Of a stretch of DNA of 64,000 bases, positions 46,087-53,730 are shown in pieces. Source of the stretch: Caballeronia jiangsuensis (GTDB taxonomy: Bacteria; Pseudomonadota; Gammaproteobacteria; Burkholderiales; Burkholderiaceae); NCBI GenBank assembly GCA_000648925.1, contig JFHF01000022.1:1-64000 (forward strand), written 5' to 3'. The notes below the pieces were generated by a model. That model made no database searches, had not been told where the DNA came from, and saw only the letters and a list, made by a program, of their open reading frames with translations. Made by a program: the position numbers and the translations under genes. Position 1 is the stretch's first letter. The number at the start of each line of letters is the position of its first letter.

Positions 46087-46554
46087 TCAGCCGCCGAACA
46101 GTTTCCTCGCGCGTTCGCGCATCTGCTCGGCGGAGACATCCTCGATGTGGGTGCCGATCCACCAGACATGCCCGAACGGATCGCGCAGCTTGCCGCCGCG
46201 GTCGCCGTAGAACTGGTCTTCGACCGGGCGCAGGATCGTCGCGCCTTCGTCGGCGGCGCGTTGCGCGACCGCGTCGACGTCCGTCACGTAGAGATGCAGC
46301 ATCACGGGCGTGCCGCCGACCGAGAGCGGCCCCACGGTGCCGTAATCGGGAAACTCGTCGCAAAGATAAATGACGTTGCCGCCGATCGACAACTCCGCGT
46401 GACCGATGCGTCCGTCCGGCTGCTCGATCCTGAACGTTTCCGTCGCGCCGAACACTTTCGTGTAGAAGTCGATGGCGCTGGCGCAGCCCGCCACCGCCAT
46501 GTACGGAATCACGCCGCGACGGTCATGCGGAATCGGTTCGACTTGCGAGGTCAT
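46087..46554 (-). CDS. VOC/glyoxalase-like protein (PhnB type)
   Basis: 155 residues from ATG 46554 with AGGAG upstream. PhnB-like VOC pattern: IPYMAVAGCASAIDFYTKVFGA, then HAELSIGGNVIYLCDE and a final RDPFGHVWWIGTHIEDVSAEQM. The family binds metal in a beta-alpha-beta-beta-beta fold; reactions vary, and none is claimed. It is convergent with lysR, with 15 bases between the stops, and divergent from the SDR gene. Confidence 0.88.
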   Translation of the reverse strand: MTSQVEPIPHDRRGVIPYMAVAGCASAIDFYTKVFGATETFRIEQPDGRIGHAELSIGGNVIYLCDEFPDYGTVGPLSVGGTPVMLHLYVTDVDAVAQRAADEGATILRPVEDQFYGDRGGKLRDPFGHVWWIGTHIEDVSAEQMRERARKLFGG

Positions 46555-46759
46555 GTCAGTCTCCTGAAATATCGCGGACGCCCTGCCCGCGTCCCCTTCG
46601 ACACGCATGTTCCACCGATGGTGCCCGGCCTTGATCCGGCCCCGCGTCTCGGGCATCCTGTCGGCCAATTCCGGCGGCTCGCCGCGAACGCGCATTCGCG
46701 CTTCGCTTCATACTCTCGCTTGTCGCAGTCGCTTCAAATCCAATCAACACGGAGCACTC

Positions 46760-47521
46760 ATGCACGATCTGAAAGGCAAATCGATCCTCATTACCGGCGC
46801 GAGCACGGGCATCGGCGCAGCGGCGGCGCGGGCTTTCGCGCAGTACGGCGCGAATGTCGCGGTGCACTACAACAGTTCGAAGGACAAGGCCGAGGAAGTC
46901 GCGAAAGACGTGCGCGCGCTCGGCGTCACGGCGATCACGGTCGGTGCGGACGTGCGCGATTCGAAGGCGATCGACGCCGCCGTCGCGCAGGTCGTCGATA
47001 CCTTCGGCAAGATCGACGTGCTCATCAACAACGCGGGCAGCCTCGTGAAGCGCGAGCCGATCGCATCCGCGAGCGACGAGCTCTTCGACGAGATCATGCA
47101 CATCAACGCACGCTCGGTGGTCGCGTTCACGCGCGCGGCGCTGCCGTCGCTGCGCTCGGGCGGCGGCGGCTCGATCATCAACGTGACGTCGGTGGCGGCG
47201 CGCAACGGCGGCGGCCCCGGCGCGCTGCTCTACGCGGCGTCGAAAGGCTTCGTCAGCACGATCACGAAAGGCATGGCGAAGGAACTGATGGCCGACCGCA
47301 TCCGCGTGAACGCGGTGGCGCCTGGCGTGATTCAGACGCCGTTCCAGGAACGCTTCACGACGCCCGAGCAACTCGAATCGTTCCGCAAGTCGATCCCGAT
47401 GGGTTTCATCGGCGAGCCCGACGATTGCAGCGGCGCGTTCCTCTATCTCGCGTCCGAGGCGATGTCGCGCTACGTGACGGGGCAGATCATCGACGTGAAC
47501 GGCGGGCAACTGATGCCCTGA
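46760..47521 (+). CDS. SDR-family oxidoreductase
   Basis: 253 residues from ATG 46760, GGAG seven bases upstream. Classical SDR: cofactor motif ITGASTGIGAAAARAF, NNAG in VLINNAGSLV, the catalytic Ser in IINVTSVAARNG, and YxxxK as YAASKGFVSTITKG. The RxxD-like HYNSSKD after beta 2 suggests NADP(H). Substrate unknown. It is 75 bp upstream of ggt, which has its own strong ribosome site. Confidence 0.92.
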   Translation: MHDLKGKSILITGASTGIGAAAARAFAQYGANVAVHYNSSKDKAEEVAKDVRALGVTAITVGADVRDSKAIDAAVAQVVDTFGKIDVLINNAGSLVKREPIASASDELFDEIMHINARSVVAFTRAALPSLRSGGGGSIINVTSVAARNGGGPGALLYAASKGFVSTITKGMAKELMADRIRVNAVAPGVIQTPFQERFTTPEQLESFRKSIPMGFIGEPDDCSGAFLYLASEAMSRYVTGQIIDVNGGQLMP

Positions 47522-47595
47522 TCGTTGCATCGCGGCGCTCGTGGTATATAAAACGTCTGAGTCTTTCGTCGCACGTAACAAAGGAGATACAGGAG

Positions 47596-49329
47596 ATGCT
47601 TTTGAAAAAAGAACCGCGCATCCGGTCCCTCGCGCTCGGCGCCATCGTCGCGTCGGCGCTCTTGACGGCGGGATTCGTCGAGACCGCGCCGGCCTATGCG
47701 AAAACCGCCGACGCCCAGCCGGCCGTGCTGAACGCGTCGGCGGTCGCCGTCGCGGACAAGTACGCCGCCGACACCGCCGAGCAGATCTTCAAGCAGGGCG
47801 GCAATGCAGTCGACGCGGCCGTCGCGATCGCCTTCACGCTCGCCGTCACGTATCCGGAGGCGGGCAATATCGGCGGCGGCGGCTTCATGACGCTCTACGT
47901 CGATCATCGCCCGTACTTCCTCGACTATCGCGAGCGCGCGCCGCTTTCGGCCACGCGCAATATGTACCTCGACGACAAGGGCGAAGTCATCAAGGGGATG
48001 AGTCTCTACGGGCATCGCGCGGTCGGTGTGCCGGGCACGGTCGACGGCATGTGGGAAGCGCAGAAACGCTTCGGCAAGCTGAAGTGGAAGCAGGTGCTCG
48101 CGCCCGCCATCAAGTACGCGCAGGACGGCTTCGAAGTCGACGATCAACTGGTCAAGCGCCGCGACGACGCCTCGAAGGAATTCGCCGGCAAGACCAACTT
48201 CGACCTGTATTTCGGCGGCATGAAGGCGGGCCAGGTGTTCAAGCAGCCCGACCTCGCGATGACGCTGCAGCGCATCGCCGACAAAGGCGCGAAAGGCTTC
48301 TACGAAGGCGAAACCGCCAATCTGATCGCCAAGTCGATGGAAGGCCACGGCCTCATCACCGCGCGCGACCTGAAGGACTACAAGGCCGTGTGGCGTCAGC
48401 CGATCACCGCGAGCTGGAACGGCTATCGCGTGATCACCGCGCCGCCGCCGAGCTCGGGCGGCGTCGGCCTCGTGCAGTTGCTGAAGATGAAGGCCGATAT
48501 CAAGGACAAGTTCCAGGACGTGCCGCTCGATTCCGCGCAGTACATTCACCTCGTGGCCGAAATCGAGAAACGCGTCTTCGCGGACCGCGCGCAATATCTC
48601 GGCGATCCCGATTTCTACAAGGTGCCGGTCGCGCAGCTCATCAACGACGATTACATCCTGAAGCGCGCGCAGGAAGTGAATCCCGACACGCCTTCGGACA
48701 CGAAGAGCGTGCAGCCGGGGCTCGGCACGTCGATGCCCGAGAAAGCGGAGACGACGCACTTCTCGGTCGTCGACAAGTGGGGCAACGCGGTATCGAACAC
48801 GTACACGATCAACGGCTACTTCGGCTCGGGCGTGATCGCGGAAGGCACAGGCATCGTGCTCAACGACGAAATGGACGACTTCGCGTCGAAGCCGGGCGTG
48901 CCGAACATGTTCGGTGTCGTCGGCAGCGATGCGAACTCCATCGCGCCGAAGAAACGCCCGCTCTCGTCGATGACGCCGACCATCCTCACGAAGGACGACA
49001 AGGTCGCGATGGTGATCGGCACGCCGGGCGGATCGCGCATCTTCACGTCGATCTTCCAGGTCATCACGAACGTGTACGACTTCAACATGCCGCTCGCCGA
49101 CGCCGTGGGCGCGACGCGTTTCCATCATCAGCTGCTGCCGCCGAACACGATCTTTCAGGAGCCGTACCATCAGCTCGATGCCGACGTGATCAAGCAGCTC
49201 GAGGACAAGGGCTACAAGTTCACGATGCAGGGCTTCAACGGCGACATTCAGGCGATCCGCATCGACGGCGACAAGCCCGAACCGATGTCCGACCCGCGCG
49301 GACGCGGCGTGTCGCGCGTCATCCGGTAA
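47596..49329 (+). CDS. ggt: Periplasmic gamma-glutamyltransferase
   Basis: 577 residues from ATG 47596, with AAGGAG nine bases upstream; the frame is open for another 1.4 kb but that part is antisense noise over the SDR gene. Signal peptide to about residue 36 (APAYA). Ggt marks: GGNAVDAAVAIAFTLAVTYPEAGNIGGGGFM, YRERAP, and the processing/catalytic threonine in ETTHFSVVDKWGNAVS. GTPGGSRIFTS completes the small subunit. The proenzyme cleaves itself before that Thr. It breaks down glutathione and other gamma-glutamyl compounds in the periplasm. Confidence 0.96.
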   Translation: MLLKKEPRIRSLALGAIVASALLTAGFVETAPAYAKTADAQPAVLNASAVAVADKYAADTAEQIFKQGGNAVDAAVAIAFTLAVTYPEAGNIGGGGFMTLYVDHRPYFLDYRERAPLSATRNMYLDDKGEVIKGMSLYGHRAVGVPGTVDGMWEAQKRFGKLKWKQVLAPAIKYAQDGFEVDDQLVKRRDDASKEFAGKTNFDLYFGGMKAGQVFKQPDLAMTLQRIADKGAKGFYEGETANLIAKSMEGHGLITARDLKDYKAVWRQPITASWNGYRVITAPPPSSGGVGLVQLLKMKADIKDKFQDVPLDSAQYIHLVAEIEKRVFADRAQYLGDPDFYKVPVAQLINDDYILKRAQEVNPDTPSDTKSVQPGLGTSMPEKAETTHFSVVDKWGNAVSNTYTINGYFGSGVIAEGTGIVLNDEMDDFASKPGVPNMFGVVGSDANSIAPKKRPLSSMTPTILTKDDKVAMVIGTPGGSRIFTSIFQVITNVYDFNMPLADAVGATRFHHQLLPPNTIFQEPYHQLDADVIKQLEDKGYKFTMQGFNGDIQAIRIDGDKPEPMSDPRGRGVSRVIR

Positions 49330-49661
49330 TGCGCCGCACAACGGCGAGCAAGTAAAATAGCGGCCCGGACCGGACTAGCGTTTGCCCTAGTCCGGCTCCT
49401 CGCCGGTCTTGCCGAAGCCCCGCCCCATGCGGGTTTCACGGCATATAAGCCCCTCGGCATGACCGGCATGTTTTTCATGGGATTGGACCCCGCGTTCTGT
49501 TCCCCTAGTCTCTGTCCTGACCGAGTGCAGCCGTAAGTGCACGTCACTCGGCATCATCCAGAACTACCTACGAGACGACCCTGACGATGGCCCCGCAGTG
49601 ACCGCGTGCAGTGAGCGCGGTGCACGGTTGCCGTTTCAGCGTGCTGATAAAGGAGCAGCTC
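49330..49661 (+). promoter_or_regulatory. Long structured leader of the purine permease gene
   Basis: 332 bases without a gene. Several stems can form: CCGGACTAG/CTAGTCCGG (49370-49378 with 49387-49395), CCGGTCTTGCC/GGCATGACCGG (49403-49413 with 49456-49466, one mismatch) enclosing CCCGC/GCGGG (49419-49423 with 49429-49433), and CCGAGTG/CACTCGG (49521-49527 with 49545-49551). The segment CCCTAGTC occurs twice (49385 and 49503), and both copies can pair with GGACTAG at 49372-49378, giving mutually exclusive folds. Riboswitch-like, class unknown. Confidence 0.5.
49370..49395 (+). other. 9-bp hairpin just after ggt
   Basis: A perfect stem with an 8-base loop 40 bases past the ggt stop. No T-run follows, so it is either a weak terminator for ggt or the first stem of the permease leader. 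Confidence 0.5.
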
Positions 49662-51068
49662 ATGATGGAATCCCCCGCCCAGCAGCTTGGCGACATCGAT
49701 ATCACCTCCACCGAACGAGACGAAAGCACTCAGGCCGCCAGCGGCGGCTTTCTCGATCGCTACTTCGGCATTTCGCAAACCGGCAGCACGGAAAAGCGCG
49801 AGATCGTCGCGGGCGTCACGACCTTCCTCGCGATGGTCTATTCCGTGTTCGTCGTGCCGGGCATGCTCGGCAAGGCAGGCTTCGACACGAGCGCGGTGTT
49901 CGTCGCCGTGTGTCTCACCACCGCATTCGGCTCGCTCCTGATGGGCGTGTGGGCGCGGCTGCCGATCGCAATCGGCTGCGCGATTTCGCTGACCGCGTTC
50001 ACGGCCTTCGGCCTCGTGCTCGGCAAGGGCCTCACGCCGGCCATCGCGCTCGGCGCGGTGTTCCTGATGGGCATCGTGTTCACGGCGATCTCCGTCACCG
50101 GCGTGCGCTCGTGGATCCTGCGCAATCTGCCGACGGGCGTGGCGCACGGCACGGGCATCGGCATCGGCCTGTTTCTGCTGCTGATCGCGTCGAACGATGT
50201 CGGCCTGATCGTCAAGAATCCCGCGCCCGGCATGCCGGTGTCGCTCGGGCACATCACGGCCTTCCCGGTGCTGATGTCGGTTCTGGGCCTGGCCGCGATC
50301 TTCGGTCTGGAGCGCCGGCGCGTGCCGGGCGGCATTCTGCTCGTCGTCGTCGGTCTGTCGGCGATCGGCCTGATCTTCGATCCGTCCGTGCGCTTTCACG
50401 GCATCTTCGCGCTGCCGTCGCTGTCGGCGCCGGGCCATGCATCGCTGATCGGCGCGATGGACATCAAGGGCGCGCTGTCGATGGCCGTGCTGCCGAGCGT
50501 GCTGGCGCTCGTGATGACCGCCGTGTTCGACGCGACCGGCACGATCCGCGCCGTCGCCGGTCAGGCAGGCCAGATCGACAAGAACGGCCGCATCATCAAC
50601 GGCGGCCGCGCGCTGACCGCCGATTCGCTGAGCTCGATCTTCTCCGCGTGCTTCGGCGGCGCGCCGGCTGCGGCGTATATCGAATCGTCGGTGGGTGTCG
50701 CGGCGGGCGCGAAGACGGGCCTCGCGGCCGCGGTCGTCGGCGTGCTGTTCCTCGTGGTGATGTTCCTCTCGCCGCTCGCCGCGCTCGTGCCTTCCTACGC
50801 GACGGCGCCCGCGCTGATGTACGTCGGTCTGCTGATGCTCGGCAATGTCAGCAAGCTGCATTTCGACGATACCGTCGACACGATGTCCGGCCTCGTCTGC
50901 GCGGTGTATATCGTGCTGTCGGCGAACATCGTGACGGGCATCATGCTTGGATTCACCACGCTCGTGATCGGCCGCATCGTCGCGGGCGAATGGCGCAAGC
51001 TGAATGTCGGCACGGTGGCGATCGCGGTCGTGCTCGCCGTGTTCTATCTCGGCGGCTGGGCGATCTGA
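49662..51068 (+). CDS. NCS2/AzgA-type purine permease
   Basis: 468 residues from ATG 49662 (AAGGAG eight bases upstream); the longer frame begins inside the leader. The AzgA-like group is shown by KREIVAGVTTFLAMVYSVFVVPGML at the N-terminus, GVRSWILRNLPTGVAHGTGIGIGLFL in the middle and TAVFDATGTIRAVAGQAGQID, with about 13 helices. It takes up adenine, guanine or hypoxanthine by proton symport in characterised relatives. Which purine is not determined. Followed by a strong terminator. Confidence 0.9.
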   Translation: MMESPAQQLGDIDITSTERDESTQAASGGFLDRYFGISQTGSTEKREIVAGVTTFLAMVYSVFVVPGMLGKAGFDTSAVFVAVCLTTAFGSLLMGVWARLPIAIGCAISLTAFTAFGLVLGKGLTPAIALGAVFLMGIVFTAISVTGVRSWILRNLPTGVAHGTGIGIGLFLLLIASNDVGLIVKNPAPGMPVSLGHITAFPVLMSVLGLAAIFGLERRRVPGGILLVVVGLSAIGLIFDPSVRFHGIFALPSLSAPGHASLIGAMDIKGALSMAVLPSVLALVMTAVFDATGTIRAVAGQAGQIDKNGRIINGGRALTADSLSSIFSACFGGAPAAAYIESSVGVAAGAKTGLAAAVVGVLFLVVMFLSPLAALVPSYATAPALMYVGLLMLGNVSKLHFDDTVDTMSGLVCAVYIVLSANIVTGIMLGFTTLVIGRIVAGEWRKLNVGTVAIAVVLAVFYLGGWAI

Positions 51069-51102
51069 TCGCAGGCTCTGGCTCTGGCGGCTGAAAATGC
51101 AG

Positions 51103-51138
51103 ACGGCGCGCTGTCCGGAAGGACAGCGCGCCGTTTTT
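51103..51138 (+). terminator. Strong terminator of the purine permease gene
   Basis: A perfect 14-bp stem (51103-51116 with 51121-51134), GGAA tetraloop, then TTTTT. Confidence 0.92.
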
Positions 51139-51160
51139 GCTTTCGAAGCCCGGGAACCGG

Positions 51161-51883
51161 TCAGGCAGCGACGCGCGTGCCGGCCAACTTGCGAATGCTG
51201 CGATCGACACGGAACATGATCAGCGACAGCACCAGCGTAATGAAGAGGCCCGTCGCACCGGCGACCACGCTGAGCGACTGAAGGGCTGAAATACGCTTGG
51301 CGGAAGCATCTACCTCTGCCGCAGCCTTTTTCGACTCGATGGCCGCGTGTTGCGCCTCCCACCCCAAAGTGAACTGCGTGATGGCGGCACTCACCACCGA
51401 GAAGAATTGATCCTGCGAGCCGTTGACTTTCTTGCCTACGTCCGCGCGCGACAGCACATCGTCCAGATACTTCGTTTGCGCTTTCCCGAAGTTTGCGCCG
51501 CGATCGGTATCGTCCATCCATGAACCGACGACTCCCTGCAGGTCGCTCTTCTCCAGCGTAAATCCGGTCCCCACGAGACTCTTTCCATGCTTGAGCAGCA
51601 CGGCGTGCAGACCATCGAGCAGCGCGGCTCGCTCCTTTTCCGCCGGGTCCGTCGGCGCTGCGTCGGAATTGGGCTGACCGGAGGCCGGCTCAGCGTCTCC
51701 CAGACTGAACGCCGACGCGTTGACCGATATATCCGAAGGCACGGTCACGGCCTTGGCGTTGTAATTCATCATGGCCGGCACGCCAGCCACCACCGCGACG
51801 ATCAACGCCAGCGTCGCCAGCACCAGAAAGATGATTCTGACGAGTTGCAAATAGCCGCTCTCCAGCTTGCTCAGGAAATACAT
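51161..51883 (-). CDS. Two-helix membrane protein of unknown function
   Basis: 240 residues. Two membrane segments (about 15-37 and 208-228) enclose a periplasmic domain of about 170 residues with acidic linker (SLGDAEPASGQPNSDAAPTDP) and a helical core (GKAQTKYLDDVLSRADVGKKV). The topology resembles a chemoreceptor sensor module without the signalling part, but I cannot place it in a family. Stands alone; its stop is 23 bp from the purine permease terminator. Confidence 0.65.
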   Translation of the reverse strand: MYFLSKLESGYLQLVRIIFLVLATLALIVAVVAGVPAMMNYNAKAVTVPSDISVNASAFSLGDAEPASGQPNSDAAPTDPAEKERAALLDGLHAVLLKHGKSLVGTGFTLEKSDLQGVVGSWMDDTDRGANFGKAQTKYLDDVLSRADVGKKVNGSQDQFFSVVSAAITQFTLGWEAQHAAIESKKAAAEVDASAKRISALQSLSVVAGATGLFITLVLSLIMFRVDRSIRKLAGTRVAA

Positions 51884-52050
51884 CGTGTGCGCCCTCTTGT
51901 TCGAGATTTTTTGTCATGCCGCCCCCTTGAGACGGCGGCATGGAGTCGAGATCGTTCGCTCGCGCGAACGGGCACGATTATCTCTGAGAGGAATCCTCAC
52001 GAATCCAGTCTTTCTGTCAATTTTCGATATGCTTACGCCAGGCGGCACGC

Positions 52051-52488
52051 CTACTTGCTGACGAGCGCCACTTGCCCCGTTTCCAGCAACGACTTGAGAT
52101 TCGACAGAATCTTCGGCCATCCGCCCGACACGGCCTCGATGAACGGCTTGCTGTCGCTCACATGCGTGACGGTGAGCCTGACCGCTTCGCCCTGCTGCTC
52201 CAGTTCGTAGGTGCAGCGCGAATATCCCGCGTCTTTCAGATCCTCGCGAAACTCGTTGCGCCATTTGAGCACGAGGCGTTTGCCCGGCTCGGCTTCGAGC
52301 ACCTCACCCGCATCCGCGACGCGCCCGTCGGAGAACAGCATCTTCCATGACGAGCCGGCCTGCCAGTCGGATTCCTGATGCATGCCGAACCAGTATTTCT
52401 TCACGAATTCCGGCGTCGTCAAGGCTTCCCATAGCTTCTCGGGCGTCGTGCGGATGTACGTCACATACACAAACGTGTCGCTACTCAT
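52051..52488 (-). CDS. SRPBCC/AHSA1-type START-like protein
   Basis: 145 residues from ATG 52488, with AAGGAG seven bases upstream. The fold is recognised by VYVTYIRTTPEKLWEALTTPEFVKKYWFG, GSSWKMLFSDGRVADAGEVLE and a final GGWPKILSNLKSLLETG. These proteins form hydrophobic ligand pockets and commonly travel with an ArsR-type repressor, as here; the two genes overlap by 8 bp. Confidence 0.93.
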   Translation of the reverse strand: MSSDTFVYVTYIRTTPEKLWEALTTPEFVKKYWFGMHQESDWQAGSSWKMLFSDGRVADAGEVLEAEPGKRLVLKWRNEFREDLKDAGYSRCTYELEQQGEAVRLTVTHVSDSKPFIEAVSGGWPKILSNLKSLLETGQVALVSK

Positions 52489-52804
52489 GATCGTCTCCTT
52501 CAAGCGTGCGTTTGAGGTCGGACAAAGCGTCCAGACGCGGACGCTCGAACTTGCTGATCCAGCGTTGCGCGATCTCGTGGATCGGCACCGGATTGAGGAA
52601 ATGACGCTTCTCGCGGCCGTGACGCTGCGTCGACACGAGATTCGCCGCCTCGAGTATCGCGAGATGCTTCGACACGGCCTGACGCGTCATGCGAAGGCCG
52701 TCGCATAGCTCAGCGAGCGTCGGCCCGTTGGTTTCGCGAAGGCGGTCGAGCAGTTGTCTGCGGCTGGCGTCCGCGAGCGCGCGAAAAACCAAATCGTCAT
52801 CCAT
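52481..52804 (-). CDS. ArsR-family repressor partnered with SRPBCC protein
   Basis: 107 residues from ATG 52804; a TTG five codons upstream is less likely because it lies in the operator. Winged helix: FRALADASRRQLLDRLRE and the recognition region LCDGLRMTRQAVSKHLAILEAANLV. No metal-binding Cys cluster, so it is probably one of the non-metal ArsR proteins. Operator 10 bases upstream. Confidence 0.92.
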   Translation of the reverse strand: MDDDLVFRALADASRRQLLDRLRETNGPTLAELCDGLRMTRQAVSKHLAILEAANLVSTQRHGREKRHFLNPVPIHEIAQRWISKFERPRLDALSDLKRTLEGDDHE

Positions 52805-52813
52805 GAACGCATT

Positions 52814-52833
52814 ATGCAACCATTTGGTTGCAT
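52814..52833. promoter_or_regulatory. ArsR operator palindrome
   Basis: ATGCAACCA and TGGTTGCAT are perfect 9-bp arms around TT, 10 bases before the arsR ATG. The AACCA/TGGTT core is typical of this ArsR/SRPBCC pairing and predicts autorepression. Confidence 0.75.
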
Positions 52834-52878
52834 GTCAAGCGGCTCGATTCGATGAAGGCCGCAGCACAAATGCGACAA

Positions 52879-52906
52879 CGCCCCGGAAGCCTTCGCTTCC
52901 GGGGCG
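52879..52906 (-). terminator. Hairpin after the 49-codon gene
   Basis: A 12-bp perfect stem (52879-52890 with 52895-52906) with loop CTTC. The following minus-strand bases are only moderately T-rich. It lies 39 bases past the small gene's stop. Confidence 0.6.
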
Positions 52907-52944
52907 CTGCCGATACTCCTGACCGGGATGCTGTCGCGCGCGGC

Positions 52945-53094
52945 TTACTTGCGGCGATACGATTCGACGAGAATCTCGCAGTTTTGGAGGTGCAGTTGCA
53001 GCGCACGATTCCACTCGCGACGCACCGCAGCCTTCGACGCGCGCAGCCAGGAACCGAACGAAACGAGCAGGGATTGTTGAGCGGTGGTTTTCAT
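52945..53094 (-). CDS. 49-residue basic helical protein
   Basis: A complete small gene: ATG at 53094, TAA at 52945-52947. The product starts MKTTAQQSLLVSFGSWLRAS and ends VESYRRK; it is basic, likely a pair of amphipathic helices, with no signal peptide and one Cys (LQNCEILV). Its own sigma-70 promoter lies 40-66 bases upstream and a hairpin follows. No family recognised. Its length keeps it out of most gene calls. Confidence 0.6.
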   Translation of the reverse strand: MKTTAQQSLLVSFGSWLRASKAAVRREWNRALQLHLQNCEILVESYRRK

Positions 53095-53132
53095 GAGCGG
53101 CTCTCAGGGTAAGTAGCTAAGGGATAACCCTG

Positions 53133-53160
53133 ACTATACGCCTTTCACGCTGCATTGCAA
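53133..53160 (-). promoter_or_regulatory. Sigma-70 promoter of the 49-codon gene
   Basis: On the minus strand, TTGCAA (53160-53155) and TATAGT (53138-53133) are 16 bases apart, 39 bases before the ATG. The short leader RNA contains CAGGGT/ACCCTG, able to fold near the ribosome site. Confidence 0.5.
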
Positions 53161-53202
53161 CATCTTCTCAAAAAAGCAACAGGGTAATCCCTAGGCCGTC
53201 GG

Positions 53203-53670
53203 TCAGTTTTGCTGTGGCGCATCCGGCGCCAGTTGCACGCCCTTTTTGAAGATGAAGCATCCGTAGCCGCGCGTCTCGCCCGTCGCGATCACGCAATACG
53301 CCTTCTTCGCGCGCTCGTAAAACGCGAAACGCTCGACCGATGCGAACGGCACCGCGCGACCTTCAGCGGCGTCGATCTCGCGCTGGGCTTCGTGTTGCAC
53401 GGCGGGCAGCGCGGCCGCATCGCCGACGACTTCCATGCGCTCGGCAGGATGATCGACGAACGTATCGAGCGGCATCACCGACAGCACCGCCCGCACCGCA
53501 CGCGGCGCGCCGACGCCATCGAGCCGCAGCACGCGGCCGAGCACGGTCTGACGCGCGACGGAATCGGCGGGAAAGTTGGCGTCGCAGATCACGACTTCGT
53601 CGCCGTGACCCATCGCGCAGAGCGCGTGCAGGATATCGGGGTTGAGCAGCGGATCGATGTTCTTCAGCAT
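53203..53670 (-). CDS. RbsD/FucU-family sugar mutarotase
   Basis: 155 residues from ATG 53670. The family signature GHGDEVVICDANFPADS follows a conserved LLNPDILHALCAMGHG. A C-terminal RFAFYERAKKAYCVIATGETRGYG is typical of the FucU branch. It interconverts anomers of fucose- or ribose-like sugars before further catabolism. A fucose-type FAH/SDR operon lies 5 kb away, though no sugar transporter adjoins this gene. Confidence 0.92.
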   Translation of the reverse strand: MLKNIDPLLNPDILHALCAMGHGDEVVICDANFPADSVARQTVLGRVLRLDGVGAPRAVRAVLSVMPLDTFVDHPAERMEVVGDAAALPAVQHEAQREIDAAEGRAVPFASVERFAFYERAKKAYCVIATGETRGYGCFIFKKGVQLAPDAPQQN

Positions 53671-53730
53671 GTTTTCTTGTTCTCCATGACGTGAGGCCGG
53701 TTTCGAATCCATGGTAACCGCGCAGCGCCG

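Noticed and set aside
46147..47595. N-terminal extension that would make Ggt 1060 residues
   Set aside because: The extension is Arg-rich noise, antisense to the VOC gene and out of frame with the SDR gene. Ggt has a perfect ribosome site and signal peptide at 47596.
49330..49661. Classical purine riboswitch before the permease
   Set aside because: The segment CATATAAG near 49440 recalls its J1-2 sequence, but the P2/P3 loop-loop pairs and flanking P1 do not line up.
53101..53200. I-SceI-like half sites (AGGGATAAC, ACAGGGTAAT)
   Set aside because: Halves are separate and the full 18-bp site is absent; they read better as small dyads in the 49-codon gene's leader and promoter.
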